The notes: a model not told the origin generated them from the letters alone. A stretch of DNA of 49,200 nucleotides from Ruminococcaceae bacterium OttesenSCG-928-I18 (GCA_030266325.1 JAJDHT010000007.1:1-49200); one strand, 5' to 3'. Shown: positions 7,499 through 15,616, counted from the first letter of the stretch. Translations and numbers: made by a program.

Positions 7499-8812
7499 AT
7501 GGGTGGTTATATTCCCATGGCCAGGTGTGAGCAGGAGGAAATGCTCGCAGAACTCGGCCTTTCCAAAATGGAAGATCTTTTTACCGAAGTTCCAAAAGAA
7601 CTGTTGGCGGCGCCGCTGGAAATGCCAAAGGGGAAAAGCGAATACGAAGTGCGCCGCATCATGGAGGATTTTGGCAGAGACAACAAAATCTTTAAAACCT
7701 GTTTTCGCGGCGCGGGCGCCTATCGGCACTACGCGCCGGCCATCGCAAAACACGTGTCGGCCAAAGAGACATTCCTCACCGCATACACGCCCTATCAGGC
7801 AGAAATCAGCCAGGGCGGCCTGCAGGCGATCTTTGAGTTTCAGACGGACATCTGCGTGCTCACGGGTATGGATATCTCGAATGCGTCGGTGTATGACGGT
7901 GCCACAGCGGCGGCGGAAGCCATCGTCATGTGTCGCGAGCGAAAGCGTGAAAAAGCGCTGATCTACTCGAACTGCAACCCCGATACCCTCTCGGTGGCTG
8001 AAACGTATTGTAAGTGCCAGGACATTCCGTACGAGATATTACCCGCGAAAGACGGTCTTGTGGACAAGGAGCTCCTCAAGGAGAAATTGGACGAGACGGT
8101 CTCCTGTGTGCTCGTGCAGTCGCCCAACTATTACGGGATGTTCGAGGGTGTGGAGGAGGTGTCCGAAATCGCCCATGCGGCGGGCGCCAAAGTCATTCAC
8201 TCGGGCAACCCTATCGCCATGGCCATCATCAATTCCCCGGGTGAAATGGGTGCCGACATCGCCGTGGGCGAGGCGCAGCCCCTCGGGCTGTCCCTGGCAT
8301 ACGGGGGCCCGTACCTCGGGTATATGGCCTGCAGGGAAGCCCTGATGCGGCGCCTGCCCGGCCGCATCGTGGGCCAGACGGTAGACGAAAATGGGGAGCG
8401 CTGCTTTGTGCTCACCATGCAGGCGCGCGAGCAGCATATTCGTCGGGAAAAGGCTTCCAGCAGCATCTGTTCAAACCAGGCGCTCTGTGCACTGGCCGCC
8501 AGCGCGTATATCGCTTCCATGGGCCCCGAGGGGCTGCGCTGTGTGGCGCAGCAGTGTTACGACAAGGCGCACTATGCCGCACAGCGGCTCGAAGAGGTGG
8601 GCTACAAGCGCCGCCACCAGGGCGAATTCTTCCACGAGTTCTTGACTGAATGCCCTCCGGGCCCCGAACAGGTCCTGCAAAAGCTGGAAGCCGAGGGCAT
8701 CCTGGGCGGCCTTGCGGTGGACGGCGGTATCCTGTGGTGCTGCACCGAGATGAATACGCGCGCTGAGATCAACCGTATGGTGGCCATTTGTGAGGAGGTT
8801 GCACTGATATGA
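7499..8812 (+). CDS. gcvPA: Glycine dehydrogenase (decarboxylating) subunit 1
   Basis: 437 aa. This is the N-terminal half of P protein in its two-subunit form, which with GcvPB decarboxylates glycine and loads GcvH. The start ATG 7499 follows AAAGGAGGAGGG and gives the family N-terminus containing YIP. Recognisable segments include 'TAYTPYQAEISQGGLQAIFE' and 'DGATAAAEA', both typical of the subunit. The stop overlaps the gcvPB start (ATGA), indicating coupled translation. Confidence 0.96.
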   Translation: MGGYIPMARCEQEEMLAELGLSKMEDLFTEVPKELLAAPLEMPKGKSEYEVRRIMEDFGRDNKIFKTCFRGAGAYRHYAPAIAKHVSAKETFLTAYTPYQAEISQGGLQAIFEFQTDICVLTGMDISNASVYDGATAAAEAIVMCRERKREKALIYSNCNPDTLSVAETYCKCQDIPYEILPAKDGLVDKELLKEKLDETVSCVLVQSPNYYGMFEGVEEVSEIAHAAGAKVIHSGNPIAMAIINSPGEMGADIAVGEAQPLGLSLAYGGPYLGYMACREALMRRLPGRIVGQTVDENGERCFVLTMQAREQHIRREKASSSICSNQALCALAASAYIASMGPEGLRCVAQQCYDKAHYAAQRLEEVGYKRRHQGEFFHEFLTECPPGPEQVLQKLEAEGILGGLAVDGGILWCCTEMNTRAEINRMVAICEEVALI

Positions 8813-10248
8813 AACTGATTTTTGAAAAGAGCAAGCCGGGGCGCGGTACCGCCATGCTTCCCCCCTGTGACGTACCCTTTGCCGAGATGGACGAAAGCCT
8901 GAAGCGCAAAGCACCGCTGCCCCTGCCCGAGATCGGGGAGGGGGAACTGGCCCGTCATTATTCAGAGCTGGAACGCAGGACCCACGGCGTGAACAACGGT
9001 TTTTATCCGCTGGGTTCCTGCACCATGAAGTACAACCCCCACCTCAACGAAGACATCGCCATGATGGTGGGTTTTAACCGGATACACCCCCTGCAGCCCG
9101 AGCGGACGGCCCAGGGTTGCCTTGGCATCATCCACCTGGCCGAAAAACTGTATTGCGAAATCACGGGCATGGACGCCATCACCTTTCAGCCTTCGGCCGG
9201 TGCCCACGGGGAGTTCACGGGCATTGCCATGATCCGTGCCTACCACCAGAAAAACGGCGAGGACGAGCAGCGCCGGGAGATTTTGATACCGGACGCGGCG
9301 CACGGGACAAACCCCGCCTCGGCCGCCATGAATGGCTACAAAGTGGTCACCATCCCAAGCGGCCCCGACGGTTGTACCAATATGGAGGCGTTCCGCTCGG
9401 CGGTAGGGCCCAAGACGGCCGGTGTTATGCTCACAAACCCCAACACCCTGGGCATTTTTGAAAAAAACATCGCCGAAATCACAGATCTTGTGCACACGGC
9501 CGGTGGCCTTTGCTATTATGACGGCGCCAACCTCAACGCCGTCATGGGTATCGTCAACCCCGGTGCGATGGGTTTTGACATCATCCATCTCAATTTGCAC
9601 AAGACCTTTTCCACGCCTCACGGCGGCGGCGGCCCGGGCAGCGGCGCCGTTGGCTGCAAAGAGATTTTGCGTCCCTTTCTGCCCGTACCCATCGTCTCCG
9701 AGACCAAAAATGGGTACACGCTCGAGTACAACCGGCCCGACAGCATCGGCAAGGTGCGCAGTTTCTACGGGAACTTTCTTGTGGTGGTGCGCGCGCTCTG
9801 CTATATCCTCTCCCTTGGCAGCGACGGTGTCAAAGAGGCCTCCGAGGGCGCGGTGCTCAATGCGAACTACCTTCGCAAAAAGATCGCCGACGGCAAATAT
9901 GTGGCCTATAAAGAACCCAGTATGCACGAGTTTGTGCTCGGCCTCAGTGAACTCAAGAAAGAGACCGGCATCTCCGCTTTGGATATCGCCAAAGGCCTGC
10001 TCGACTACGGCATCCACCCGCCCACGATGTATTTCCCGCTCATTGTGGAGGAGGCGCTGATGGTGGAGCCCACTGAGACAGAGACGAGAGAGACGCTTGA
10101 TGAGGCGGCGGAGGCTTTCAACACCCTGTTCCGCATGGCAAAGGAGGAGCCTGAAAAACTTCATGGGGCGCCCTTCACCACACCCGTAAAGAGGCCGGAC
10201 GAAGTGGAGGCGGCCCGCCACCCCATCCTTCGATACCAGTTCGATTGA
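8809..10248 (+). CDS. gcvPB: Glycine dehydrogenase (decarboxylating) subunit 2
   Basis: 479 aa PLP-binding subunit of two-part P protein. The Schiff-base Lys is in 'HLNLHKTFSTPHGGGGPG' (Lys about 265). The N-terminal 'GSCTMKYNPH' and 'QPSAGAHGEFTG' are family hallmarks. ATGA overlap with gcvPA implies equal production. A strong terminator follows at 10279-10320 and closes the riboswitch operon with only H, PA and PB. The T and L proteins must come from other loci if the pathway runs in full. Confidence 0.97.
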   Translation: MKLIFEKSKPGRGTAMLPPCDVPFAEMDESLKRKAPLPLPEIGEGELARHYSELERRTHGVNNGFYPLGSCTMKYNPHLNEDIAMMVGFNRIHPLQPERTAQGCLGIIHLAEKLYCEITGMDAITFQPSAGAHGEFTGIAMIRAYHQKNGEDEQRREILIPDAAHGTNPASAAMNGYKVVTIPSGPDGCTNMEAFRSAVGPKTAGVMLTNPNTLGIFEKNIAEITDLVHTAGGLCYYDGANLNAVMGIVNPGAMGFDIIHLNLHKTFSTPHGGGGPGSGAVGCKEILRPFLPVPIVSETKNGYTLEYNRPDSIGKVRSFYGNFLVVVRALCYILSLGSDGVKEASEGAVLNANYLRKKIADGKYVAYKEPSMHEFVLGLSELKKETGISALDIAKGLLDYGIHPPTMYFPLIVEEALMVEPTETETRETLDEAAEAFNTLFRMAKEEPEKLHGAPFTTPVKRPDEVEAARHPILRYQFD

Positions 10249-10278
10249 TACAGGGAGAAATAACGAACGTTCTTTGGA

Positions 10279-10320
10279 CCACACCACCCGGTGCCTTTCG
10301 TGAACGGGTGGTGTGGTTTT
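10279..10320 (+). terminator. Terminator of the gcv operon
   Basis: Perfect 12-bp stem CCACACCACCCG (10279-10290) with CGGGTGGTGTGG (10305-10316), then TTTT. Confidence 0.88.
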
Positions 10321-10351
10321 GCATTTTGGGCAAGTCTATGGCATAATAATA

Positions 10352-10447
10352 CCAAATTACTCCCCGCCCCTCACAAATGTGCGGTCTCTACCATGCCGTG
10401 CCGGGCGGTGAGGACGTAGCCCGGCTGCGGGGAGCGCGTTTCCTTAC
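10352..10447 (+). repeat. Diverged copy C of the dispersed structured repeat
   Basis: Contains CTCCCCGCCCCTCAC and, inverted further on, GTGAGG and GCGGGGAG, so the ends can pair into a long stem. Its last part (CTGCGGGGAGCGCG plus TTC) matches the 3' part of copies A and B. It sits in the leader of the following isomerase-like gene. Homology to A and B is partial. Confidence 0.45.
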
Positions 10448-10480
10448 ACTCGTATTCGTTATTGAACCAGGAGGGATGCA

Positions 10481-11263
10481 ATGCGCTGTGGGATCTCCAC
10501 CTCCTGTTTTTTCCCGGAAGATACGGTGCTTTCTCTGCAACAGGTGGTGCAGATGGGCTCGCCGGTCACCGAGGTCTTTCTCAACACATTCAGCGAAGCG
10601 GAAGACGCCTATATCGACAGGCTCTGTGATATTGTAAAGGGTTCGGGTACCGAGGTCGTCTCTGTGCACCCCTTTTCCTCCATGCTCGACGGCTATTTTT
10701 TTGCCTCCCATTACCCCACGAGGTTTTGGGATGGGTTGTCTCTATTTAAACGTTACTACGAAATATGTGGACGCCTGGGTGCCAACAAACTTGTGTTCCA
10801 TGGCGACCATAATCAAAATTCCGAGCAGTTTTCCCACGGTGAATATGCAGAGCACTTTCGGACGCTTTCGGAGTTGGGACGGCAGTATGGCGTGGTTCTT
10901 TGCCACGAGAATGTTCACTACTGCCGCCTCGGAGACCCTGCCAATGTGCGTATACTCCGCCCGATGTTTGGTGATGCTGCGGCGTTCACCCTGGATACGA
11001 AACAGGTGCAGCGGAAAAAAGCAAGCCTGGATGAAATGCTCACGGCGATGGGCGAAGACATTCGGCATGTGCACATCAGCGATTTTACCCCCCAGAAAGA
11101 CTGCATGCTTCCGGGTAAAGGCCGGCTGGATTTCCCCGCCCTTGTAAAGCGCTTGCGCTCTTATGGATACCAAGGAGATCTGATCATAGAACTCTATCAG
11201 GATGGCTTCACAAGAAATGAGGAGCTTGTCGAGGCCATGCGGTATATACAATCATTGATATAA
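10481..11263 (+). CDS. Sugar phosphate isomerase/epimerase-like TIM barrel (xylose isomerase-like)
   Basis: 260 aa, RBS GGAGGG. The fold is that of AP-endonuclease-2/xylose-isomerase-like barrels. Metal-ligand candidates occur at 'SVHPF', 'LVFHGDHN', '[10 protein letters not shown]', 'AFTLDTKQV', 'IRHVHISDF' and the C-terminal 'LIIELYQ'. Family members isomerise or epimerise sugars or cleave AP sites; length and motifs favour the isomerase-like group. It lies between the gcv terminator and nrdR, and nrdR follows after 28 bp, so the two may share a transcript. The substrate is unknown. Confidence 0.78.
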   Translation: MRCGISTSCFFPEDTVLSLQQVVQMGSPVTEVFLNTFSEAEDAYIDRLCDIVKGSGTEVVSVHPFSSMLDGYFFASHYPTRFWDGLSLFKRYYEICGRLGANKLVFHGDHNQNSEQFSHGEYAEHFRTLSELGRQYGVVLCHENVHYCRLGDPANVRILRPMFGDAAAFTLDTKQVQRKKASLDEMLTAMGEDIRHVHISDFTPQKDCMLPGKGRLDFPALVKRLRSYGYQGDLIIELYQDGFTRNEELVEAMRYIQSLI

Positions 11264-11291
11264 GCACGGGGAAAACAGGAGGAAACAAAAG

Positions 11292-11762
11292 ATGAAATGT
11301 CCCTATTGCGGCGCGGTGGACTCCAAAGTGATCGACTCGAGACCCACCGACGACGCGGCGCGCATCCGCCGCCGCCGCGAGTGTTTGAACTGCAAAAAGC
11401 GTTTCACCACGTATGAAATCGTAGAGACCGTAGCGCTTATGGTTGTAAAAAAAGACAAGCAGCGGGAAGCGTTCGACCGGGAGAAGCTGATGCGGGGGCT
11501 CATGCGGGCCAGCTACAAGAGGCCGGTCTCCTACGAGATGCTGGAAACCATGGTCGACAACATTGAACAGACGCTTCTGAGCACTTATGAGCGCGAGGTG
11601 TCCTCCATTGAAATCGGAGAGCTTGCCATGCAGGAACTCAAGGCGGTGGACGAGGTGGCCTATGTTCGCTTTGCGTCCGTATATCGCCAGTTTAGCGACA
11701 TCAATACCTTTATGGATGAACTGAAGACACTGCTCTCGCGGCAGGGCCTGGGCGACGAGTGA
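11292..11762 (+). CDS. nrdR: Transcriptional repressor NrdR
   Basis: 156 aa repressor of ribonucleotide reductase genes. The N-terminal zinc ribbon has Cys 3/6 (CPYC) and Cys 31/34 (CLNC), with RIRRRREC between. The ATP-cone follows ('[18 protein letters not shown]'), which senses (d)ATP. The length is standard and the RBS is AGGAGG. Its stop codon overlaps an inverted fragment of the dispersed repeat. No nrd genes are in the window. Confidence 0.97.
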   Translation: MKCPYCGAVDSKVIDSRPTDDAARIRRRRECLNCKKRFTTYEIVETVALMVVKKDKQREAFDREKLMRGLMRASYKRPVSYEMLETMVDNIEQTLLSTYEREVSSIEIGELAMQELKAVDEVAYVRFASVYRQFSDINTFMDELKTLLSRQGLGDE

Positions 11763-11800
11763 AGCGCGCTGCCCGTAGCTTGCTACGGGGTATCGAATTA
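11757..11800 (-). repeat. Partial inverted copy D of the dispersed structured repeat
   Basis: Its reverse complement reads GATACCCCGTAG, AAGC and TACGGGCAGCGCGCTTCA, nearly the same as the 3' hairpin and tail of copy A (421-455). On the plus strand it forms CCCGTAGC/GCTACGGG directly after the nrdR stop, where it may act as part of the transcript end. Confidence 0.6.
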
Positions 11801-11850
11801 CCAGGGAGTGTCCCAAGTGCGTTTTCAATGAAAAATACAGAAGGTTTTTT

Positions 11851-11885
11851 GTGGCCTCCCCCCGCCTTCGGCGGGGGGAGGCCAC
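11851..11885. repeat. Very stable perfect hairpin downstream of nrdR
   Basis: The arm GTGGCCTCCCCCCGC and its exact complement (11871-11885) close a short CTTCG loop: 15 bp, nearly all G:C. T6 precedes it (11845-11850) and no T run follows on the plus strand. It therefore looks like a terminator for minus-strand transcription, or an RNA 3'-end stabiliser for nrdR. Confidence 0.6.
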
Positions 11886-11940
11886 ATGAAATTTACCCGA
11901 TAAACGACGCGATAGGGACTCTCAAAATCACCTCAAAAGC

Positions 11941-11969
11941 TTGACAAGGGTTTGCCGCTTTGATACACT
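11941..11969 (+). promoter_or_regulatory. Promoter of the rod-like RNA
   Basis: TTGACA, 17-bp spacer, TACACT. No protein gene begins soon after it. Instead an RNA with an extended fold follows, with terminators behind it. Confidence 0.6.
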
Positions 11970-11975
11970 TACCAT

Positions 11976-12168
11976 AGTTTTTGAAAGGGGAATTACCAAC
12001 TTGCGCAAAACTGCCTAATGATTGCAGACGGATGAATGCCGCATTTGAATGTGGTTTGCATCGCTGTCTGCCGGCAGTGCCGCAGTGGTGATTCTTTTTT
12101 TGTGCTGTTTTACGCTTGTGTGAACCGCCAAAAGTCACCCTCGGGGCCTTTGGCGGTTTTTCTTTTTT
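11976..12168 (+). ncRNA. Candidate structured small RNA, 6S-like rod
   Basis: From the expected start near 11976 the transcript can fold into one long rod. Pairings: 11990-11998 with 12086-12094 (9 bp), 12001-12005 with 12081-12085, 12010-12015 with 12073-12078, 12024-12029 with 12066-12071, GATG 12031-12034 with CATC 12059-12062, and CCGCAT with ATGTGG capped by TTGA. An asymmetric open region (12016-12023, one nt opposite) sits mid-rod, as in 6S RNA. Two ends are possible: the T run at 12095-12101 (about 125 nt) or the terminator at 12124-12168 (about 190 nt, near 6S length). No convincing ORF lies inside. The RNA call is fairly strong; 6S identity is inference. Confidence 0.55.
12124..12168 (+). 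terminator. Terminator downstream of the rod-like RNA
   Basis: Stem ACCGCCAAA (12124-12132) with TTTGGCGGT (12149-12157), followed by a T-rich tract to 12168. Confidence 0.8.
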
Positions 12169-12211
12169 CTAAAAGAATGCCCCGGTCCCTGCGGCGAGGG
12201 GGGCGGCCCCC

Positions 12212-12277
12212 ATGGTTCCGACGCTTCAAAACCTGTCATGGAACGTTTTTTTCCATTGCAGGATATTCCTTTACTAG
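12212..12277 (+). CDS. Leader peptide of the ABC-F gene, 21 aa
   Basis: ATG 12212, preceded by GAGGGGGGC, encodes 21 residues (MVPTLQNLSWNV then FFHCRIFLY) and stops at TAG 12275-12277, 15 nt before the ABC-F start. It overlaps a terminator-like hairpin (12215-12252). Short leader ORFs with attenuators are a known way of controlling antibiotic-resistance ABC-F genes: drug-stalled ribosomes prevent the terminator from forming. The role here is inferred from layout. Confidence 0.5.
   Translation: MVPTLQNLSWNVFFHCRIFLY
12215..12252 (+). terminator. Attenuator-like terminator within the ABC-F leader
   Basis: GTTCCGAC (12215-12222) pairs with GTC...GGAAC (12235-12244, 2-nt bulge), followed by G and seven Ts (12246-12252). 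It lies inside the leader ORF, so translation would govern whether it forms. Confidence 0.55.
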
Positions 12278-12292
12278 AAAGGGGCATGTCCT

Positions 12293-13894
12293 ATGTCGCT
12301 GATACAGATTCTAGATCTATCCTTTACCTATCCCGGGGCGCTGTCACCCGTGTTTTCCCATGTTCATCTGGAGCTCGATACCCTCTGGCGCCTTGGGCTC
12401 ATTGGCCGCAACGGGCGCGGGAAAACCACATTTTTGAACCTGTTGCTTGGAAAACTGCAGGGCACGGGGGAAATCCTCTCTGCCGAGGTTTTCGAATACT
12501 TTCCCCTTTCTCCCGTCGAGCGGGGAGAGGGGGCCTTGTCTGTGGCCCGCAGTGTCATTGCCCCGTTCGACGAGTGGGAGGAAAAAATGCGGTTGCTCAT
12601 GCAGGAGGGCAGCGAGCAGGCAATCCGGAAATATGGTGAAATCGAAAGCGCTTACAGTGCGGCCGACGGTTATGTCATCGACGAGCTCATCCGGGCGGAG
12701 TGTGGCAAGCTTGAGGTTCCTGCCGAAGCCCTTGACAGACCTTACAGCAGCCTTTCGGGGGGAGAACGTGTAAAGCTTCTGCTCGCGGCCCTCTTTTTGA
12801 AAAAGCATCGTTTTTTGCTCATTGACGAACCCACCGACCATCTGGATGCAAACGGGCGGCGCACGGTGGCGCGGTGGCTTCGCAGCAAGCAGGGTTTTAT
12901 CCTCGTCAGCCACGACCGTGCCTTTTTGGATGAAGCCATCGACCATGTATTGTCGATCAACCGCGCGGACATTGAGCTGCAAAGGGGCAATTACAGTACC
13001 TGGCGCCACAACCGCACCCAACGCGACGAGTTCGAAAAAGCGGAAAACCGTAAATTGGAGGCGGGGATATCACGCCTGAAAGAGGCGGCCGCGCGCACCG
13101 AAAAATGGAGTGACAAGATCGAAAAAAGCAAAAAAAACAGCCGCAGCGCCACCTATGACAAGGGACCCGCCTCGGTGGACCGCGGGTACATCGGCCATCA
13201 GGCCGCCCGGATGATGCAGCGCAGCAAATCCATTGAAAAAAGACGGGCACGCGATATTGAGGAAAAAGAAAAGCTGCTTAAAAATGTGGAAGACGTGGAA
13301 CCACTCAAGTTTCACCTTTTGCCCCCCGACAAAAAAAGACTGCTGACGGCCGAAGACATTGGTGTTCGCTATGGTGACAGAACCCTGTTTTCCCACCTGG
13401 ATTTTGACCTGGATGAGGGGGACCGCATGGTGGTGCGCGGGGCGAATGGGAGCGGGAAGAGCACCCTGCTCCGCCTCATACTGGGGGAACAGGAACCCAC
13501 AAAAGGCACCCTGAGGCGCATGGGAGGGCTTGTTGTCAGCACCCTGCCCCAAGAGACGGATTTTCTGCAAGGTTCGTTGCGTATTTTTGCGCAACACATG
13601 GGGGTCGAAGAAAGTCTCTTTCTGGCCCTGCTGCGCAAGCTGGATTTTTCGCGTGAAGCGTTTGGCCAAAGCATGGAGAGCTATAGTGCCGGCCAGAAGA
13701 AAAAGGTCTGCCTTGCCGCGTCATTGGCAAAACCCGCCCACCTTTTCGTGTGGGACGAGCCGCTCAATTACATCGATGTCCTCAGCCGGGAGCAGGTGGA
13801 AAAAGCCGTGCTGGACAGCGCCCCCACCATGATTTTTGTGGAACATGACGCGGTGTTCACCCGGTCCGTGGCCACAAAAGAACTGGTTTTGTGA
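12293..13894 (+). CDS. ABC-F ribosomal protection protein, Lsa-type
   Basis: 533 aa soluble ATPase with two ABC domains and no membrane segment. Domain 1 has Walker A GRNGRGKT (about 38-45), signature LSGGE (about 154) and 'LLIDEPTDHLD'. A long charged interdomain linker (about 215-335) is the part that enters the ribosomal peptidyl-transferase region. Domain 2 has GANGSGKST (about 383-391), a degenerate signature YSAGQKKKV, and 'WDEPLNYIDV'. That last motif and the N-terminus resemble Lsa/Vga-like proteins, linked to lincosamide, streptogramin A and pleuromutilin tolerance. A leader ORF with attenuator precedes it, consistent with drug-inducible expression. The specificity is not proven. Confidence 0.88.
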   Translation: MSLIQILDLSFTYPGALSPVFSHVHLELDTLWRLGLIGRNGRGKTTFLNLLLGKLQGTGEILSAEVFEYFPLSPVERGEGALSVARSVIAPFDEWEEKMRLLMQEGSEQAIRKYGEIESAYSAADGYVIDELIRAECGKLEVPAEALDRPYSSLSGGERVKLLLAALFLKKHRFLLIDEPTDHLDANGRRTVARWLRSKQGFILVSHDRAFLDEAIDHVLSINRADIELQRGNYSTWRHNRTQRDEFEKAENRKLEAGISRLKEAAARTEKWSDKIEKSKKNSRSATYDKGPASVDRGYIGHQAARMMQRSKSIEKRRARDIEEKEKLLKNVEDVEPLKFHLLPPDKKRLLTAEDIGVRYGDRTLFSHLDFDLDEGDRMVVRGANGSGKSTLLRLILGEQEPTKGTLRRMGGLVVSTLPQETDFLQGSLRIFAQHMGVEESLFLALLRKLDFSREAFGQSMESYSAGQKKKVCLAASLAKPAHLFVWDEPLNYIDVLSREQVEKAVLDSAPTMIFVEHDAVFTRSVATKELVL

Positions 13895-13920
13895 CGTTAT
13901 GAGAGTGTTACTTTTTCAAG

Positions 13921-13949
13921 TTATCAATTTACTTGACTAAATCAGTAAA
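13921..13949. promoter_or_regulatory. Candidate his operator, hisZG copy
   Basis: TTATCAATTTA followed by TTTACT...AGTAAA arms (13928-13933 and 13944-13949). It overlaps the -35 box of the his operon and matches the hisB-side sequence at 5560-5588. A repressor bound here would block RNA polymerase. Confidence 0.55.
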
Positions 13950-13961
13950 GCGTTGTATAAT
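13933..13961 (+). promoter_or_regulatory. Promoter of the histidine operon
   Basis: TTGACT, 17-bp spacer, TATAAT: a near-consensus housekeeping promoter about 80 nt ahead of hisZG. No T-box or riboswitch is visible in the leader, only a small CCTG/CAGG hairpin. Confidence 0.85.
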
Positions 13962-14044
13962 CAAAACCAGTGTGATACAATAAGCGGGCGTGACAGAGGT
14001 AAATGATGTAAAAAGGCCTGTGTTTTCAGGAAAGGATATTTTGA

Positions 14045-15616
14045 ATGGACGATTGTATTCTGCCGAATCTGCGCGGGGAAGAGCGGGTGGTTCTGCACTT
14101 GCGTGCCCTTTTTGAAAAGCGCGGGTATCAGCTTTTTCGCATGGGCAGTTTTGAAGAATATGACCTCTATATGCAGAACCGGCCTTTCCTCAAAGGGGAG
14201 GATGTGATCTCCTTTACCTCGGCGGATGGCCGCTTGATGGCGCTAAAGCCGGACCTTACCCTCTCGCTGGTGAAAAACACCCCGAGCGGGGAGACGAGGA
14301 AGGTCTACTATAACGAGCATGTGTTCCGGCGCAACAAGGCCAGCGGAGAATACCGCGAAATACGCCAGATGGGCCTTGAGTATTTGGGCGGAGAGGGCGT
14401 GCAGGCCGAGGCCGAGGTGCTTCTTCTGGCCGCAGAAAGCCTCTCTGCTGTGGGCCCTTCGGCGCTGGACCTCTCTCATATGGAATTCATCGAGGCCATG
14501 CTGGCTCCCTTTGGCGCCTGCGAACAGCGGGCTTTGGCCCTGGAAGCGCTACGGGAAAAAAGCCCTCACGGGATGCGCGAGGCGGCAAAATCGGCCGGCC
14601 TTGAGCAGGACAAGACAGAAAAGCTGGCGGTACTGGCCACGCTGTCGGGGCCCTTCGAGGAGACCTATAGAAAGGCGCAAGAGTTGGCGCAAGATGTGCC
14701 GGGTGCTCAAAAGCCGCTTTTAGAGCTCGAGAGTGTTGCCAAAAAGATAGGAGAGACAGAGGGGGTGCAGCTGCGGCTGGACTTTTCCATCCTCAACGAT
14801 ATTGACTATTACAATGGGCTTATTTTTCAGGGTTTTGTCAAAGGGGCGTCTCAGGCGCTTTTGTCCGGGGGCCGCTACGACAACCTCATGCAGCGCTTTC
14901 AAAAGAGGCAGGGCGCGCTTGGCTTCGCTTTGTACCTGAATGTGCTGGAGGATTCTACGGTGCTTTCCCGGCGTGCAAATAACCGCCCGGCAGACGACTA
15001 CCTCAATGTGGCCTTGCCCAAGGGACGTCTCGGAAACCAGGTGTACGGTTTATTTGAAAAAGCGGGTTTTTCCTGTGAGGGAATCGGGGAAAAAAGCCGA
15101 AAGCTGGTTTTCGAGGACCCCCAAAGCAGGGTGCGCTATTTTCTTGTAAAGCCCACCGACGTGGATATTTATGTGGAACACGGGGCCGCCGATATCGGGG
15201 TGGTGGGCAAGGATATTTTGCTGGAAAGCGGCGCCGAAGTGCTGGAACTTCTCGACCTGGATCTGGGAAAGTGCAAGTTGGCCGTGGCCGGGAAAAAAGG
15301 TTTTGTGCCAGACCCCGCAGCCACGCTCCGGGTGGCCAGCAAATACCCGAACGTGGCCAGGCGATATTATGCGGGCCAAAGCCAGGCCGTGGAGGTCATC
15401 AAACTCAACGGATCTATCGAGCTGGCGCCCATCATCGGCCTGGCCGATGTGATTGTTGACATCGTGGAAACGGGCTCCACGCTGAAAGAGAACGAACTGG
15501 CCGTTTTGGCCGATGTGGCCCCTTCCTCGGCCCGGCTCATCGCCAACAGGGCCTCCTGGCGGTTTAAGGGGGAGGTAATACGCAGACTACTCGACAGATT
15601 GGAAGGATTGCTGTGA
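14045..15616 (+). CDS. hisZG: Fused ATP phosphoribosyltransferase: HisZ regulatory domain plus short-form HisG
   Basis: 523 aa in one uninterrupted frame. Residues about 1-310 are HisZ, the histidyl-tRNA-synthetase-like regulatory subunit ('LKPDLTLSLVKN', 'YYNEHVFRR', 'YYNGLIFQGF', 'LSGGRYDNLM'). Residues about 316-523 are short-form HisG, starting 'YLNVALPKGRLG' and including the PRPP-binding 'ETGSTLKENEL' near residue 475. The short HisG normally needs HisZ as a separate subunit; here both are joined through a short linker ('SRRANNRPADD'). It catalyses the first, feedback-inhibited step, ATP plus PRPP to PR-ATP. It is the first gene of the operon and overlaps hisD by GTGA. Confidence 0.93.
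   Translation: MDDCILPNLRGEERVVLHLRALFEKRGYQLFRMGSFEEYDLYMQNRPFLKGEDVISFTSADGRLMALKPDLTLSLVKNTPSGETRKVYYNEHVFRRNKASGEYREIRQMGLEYLGGEGVQAEAEVLLLAAESLSAVGPSALDLSHMEFIEAMLAPFGACEQRALALEALREKSPHGMREAAKSAGLEQDKTEKLAVLATLSGPFEETYRKAQELAQDVPGAQKPLLELESVAKKIGETEGVQLRLDFSILNDIDYYNGLIFQGFVKGASQALLSGGRYDNLMQRFQKRQGALGFALYLNVLEDSTVLSRRANNRPADDYLNVALPKGRLGNQVYGLFEKAGFSCEGIGEKSRKLVFEDPQSRVRYFLVKPTDVDIYVEHGAADIGVVGKDILLESGAEVLELLDLDLGKCKLAVAGKKGFVPDPAATLRVASKYPNVARRYYAGQSQAVEVIKLNGSIELAPIIGLADVIVDIVETGSTLKENELAVLADVAPSSARLIANRASWRFKGEVIRRLLDRLEGLL

Noticed and set aside
8962-10287. Long (441-codon) minus-strand ORF opposite gcvPB
   Set aside because: It is the antisense of a clear PLP enzyme gene. High GC leaves such frames open, there is no RBS, and the composition is His/Gly/Val-rich nonsense.
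13962-14044. T-box or histidine leader peptide ahead of hisZG
   Set aside because: No T-box sequence, no run of His codons and no terminator/antiterminator pair. Only a small hairpin is present.
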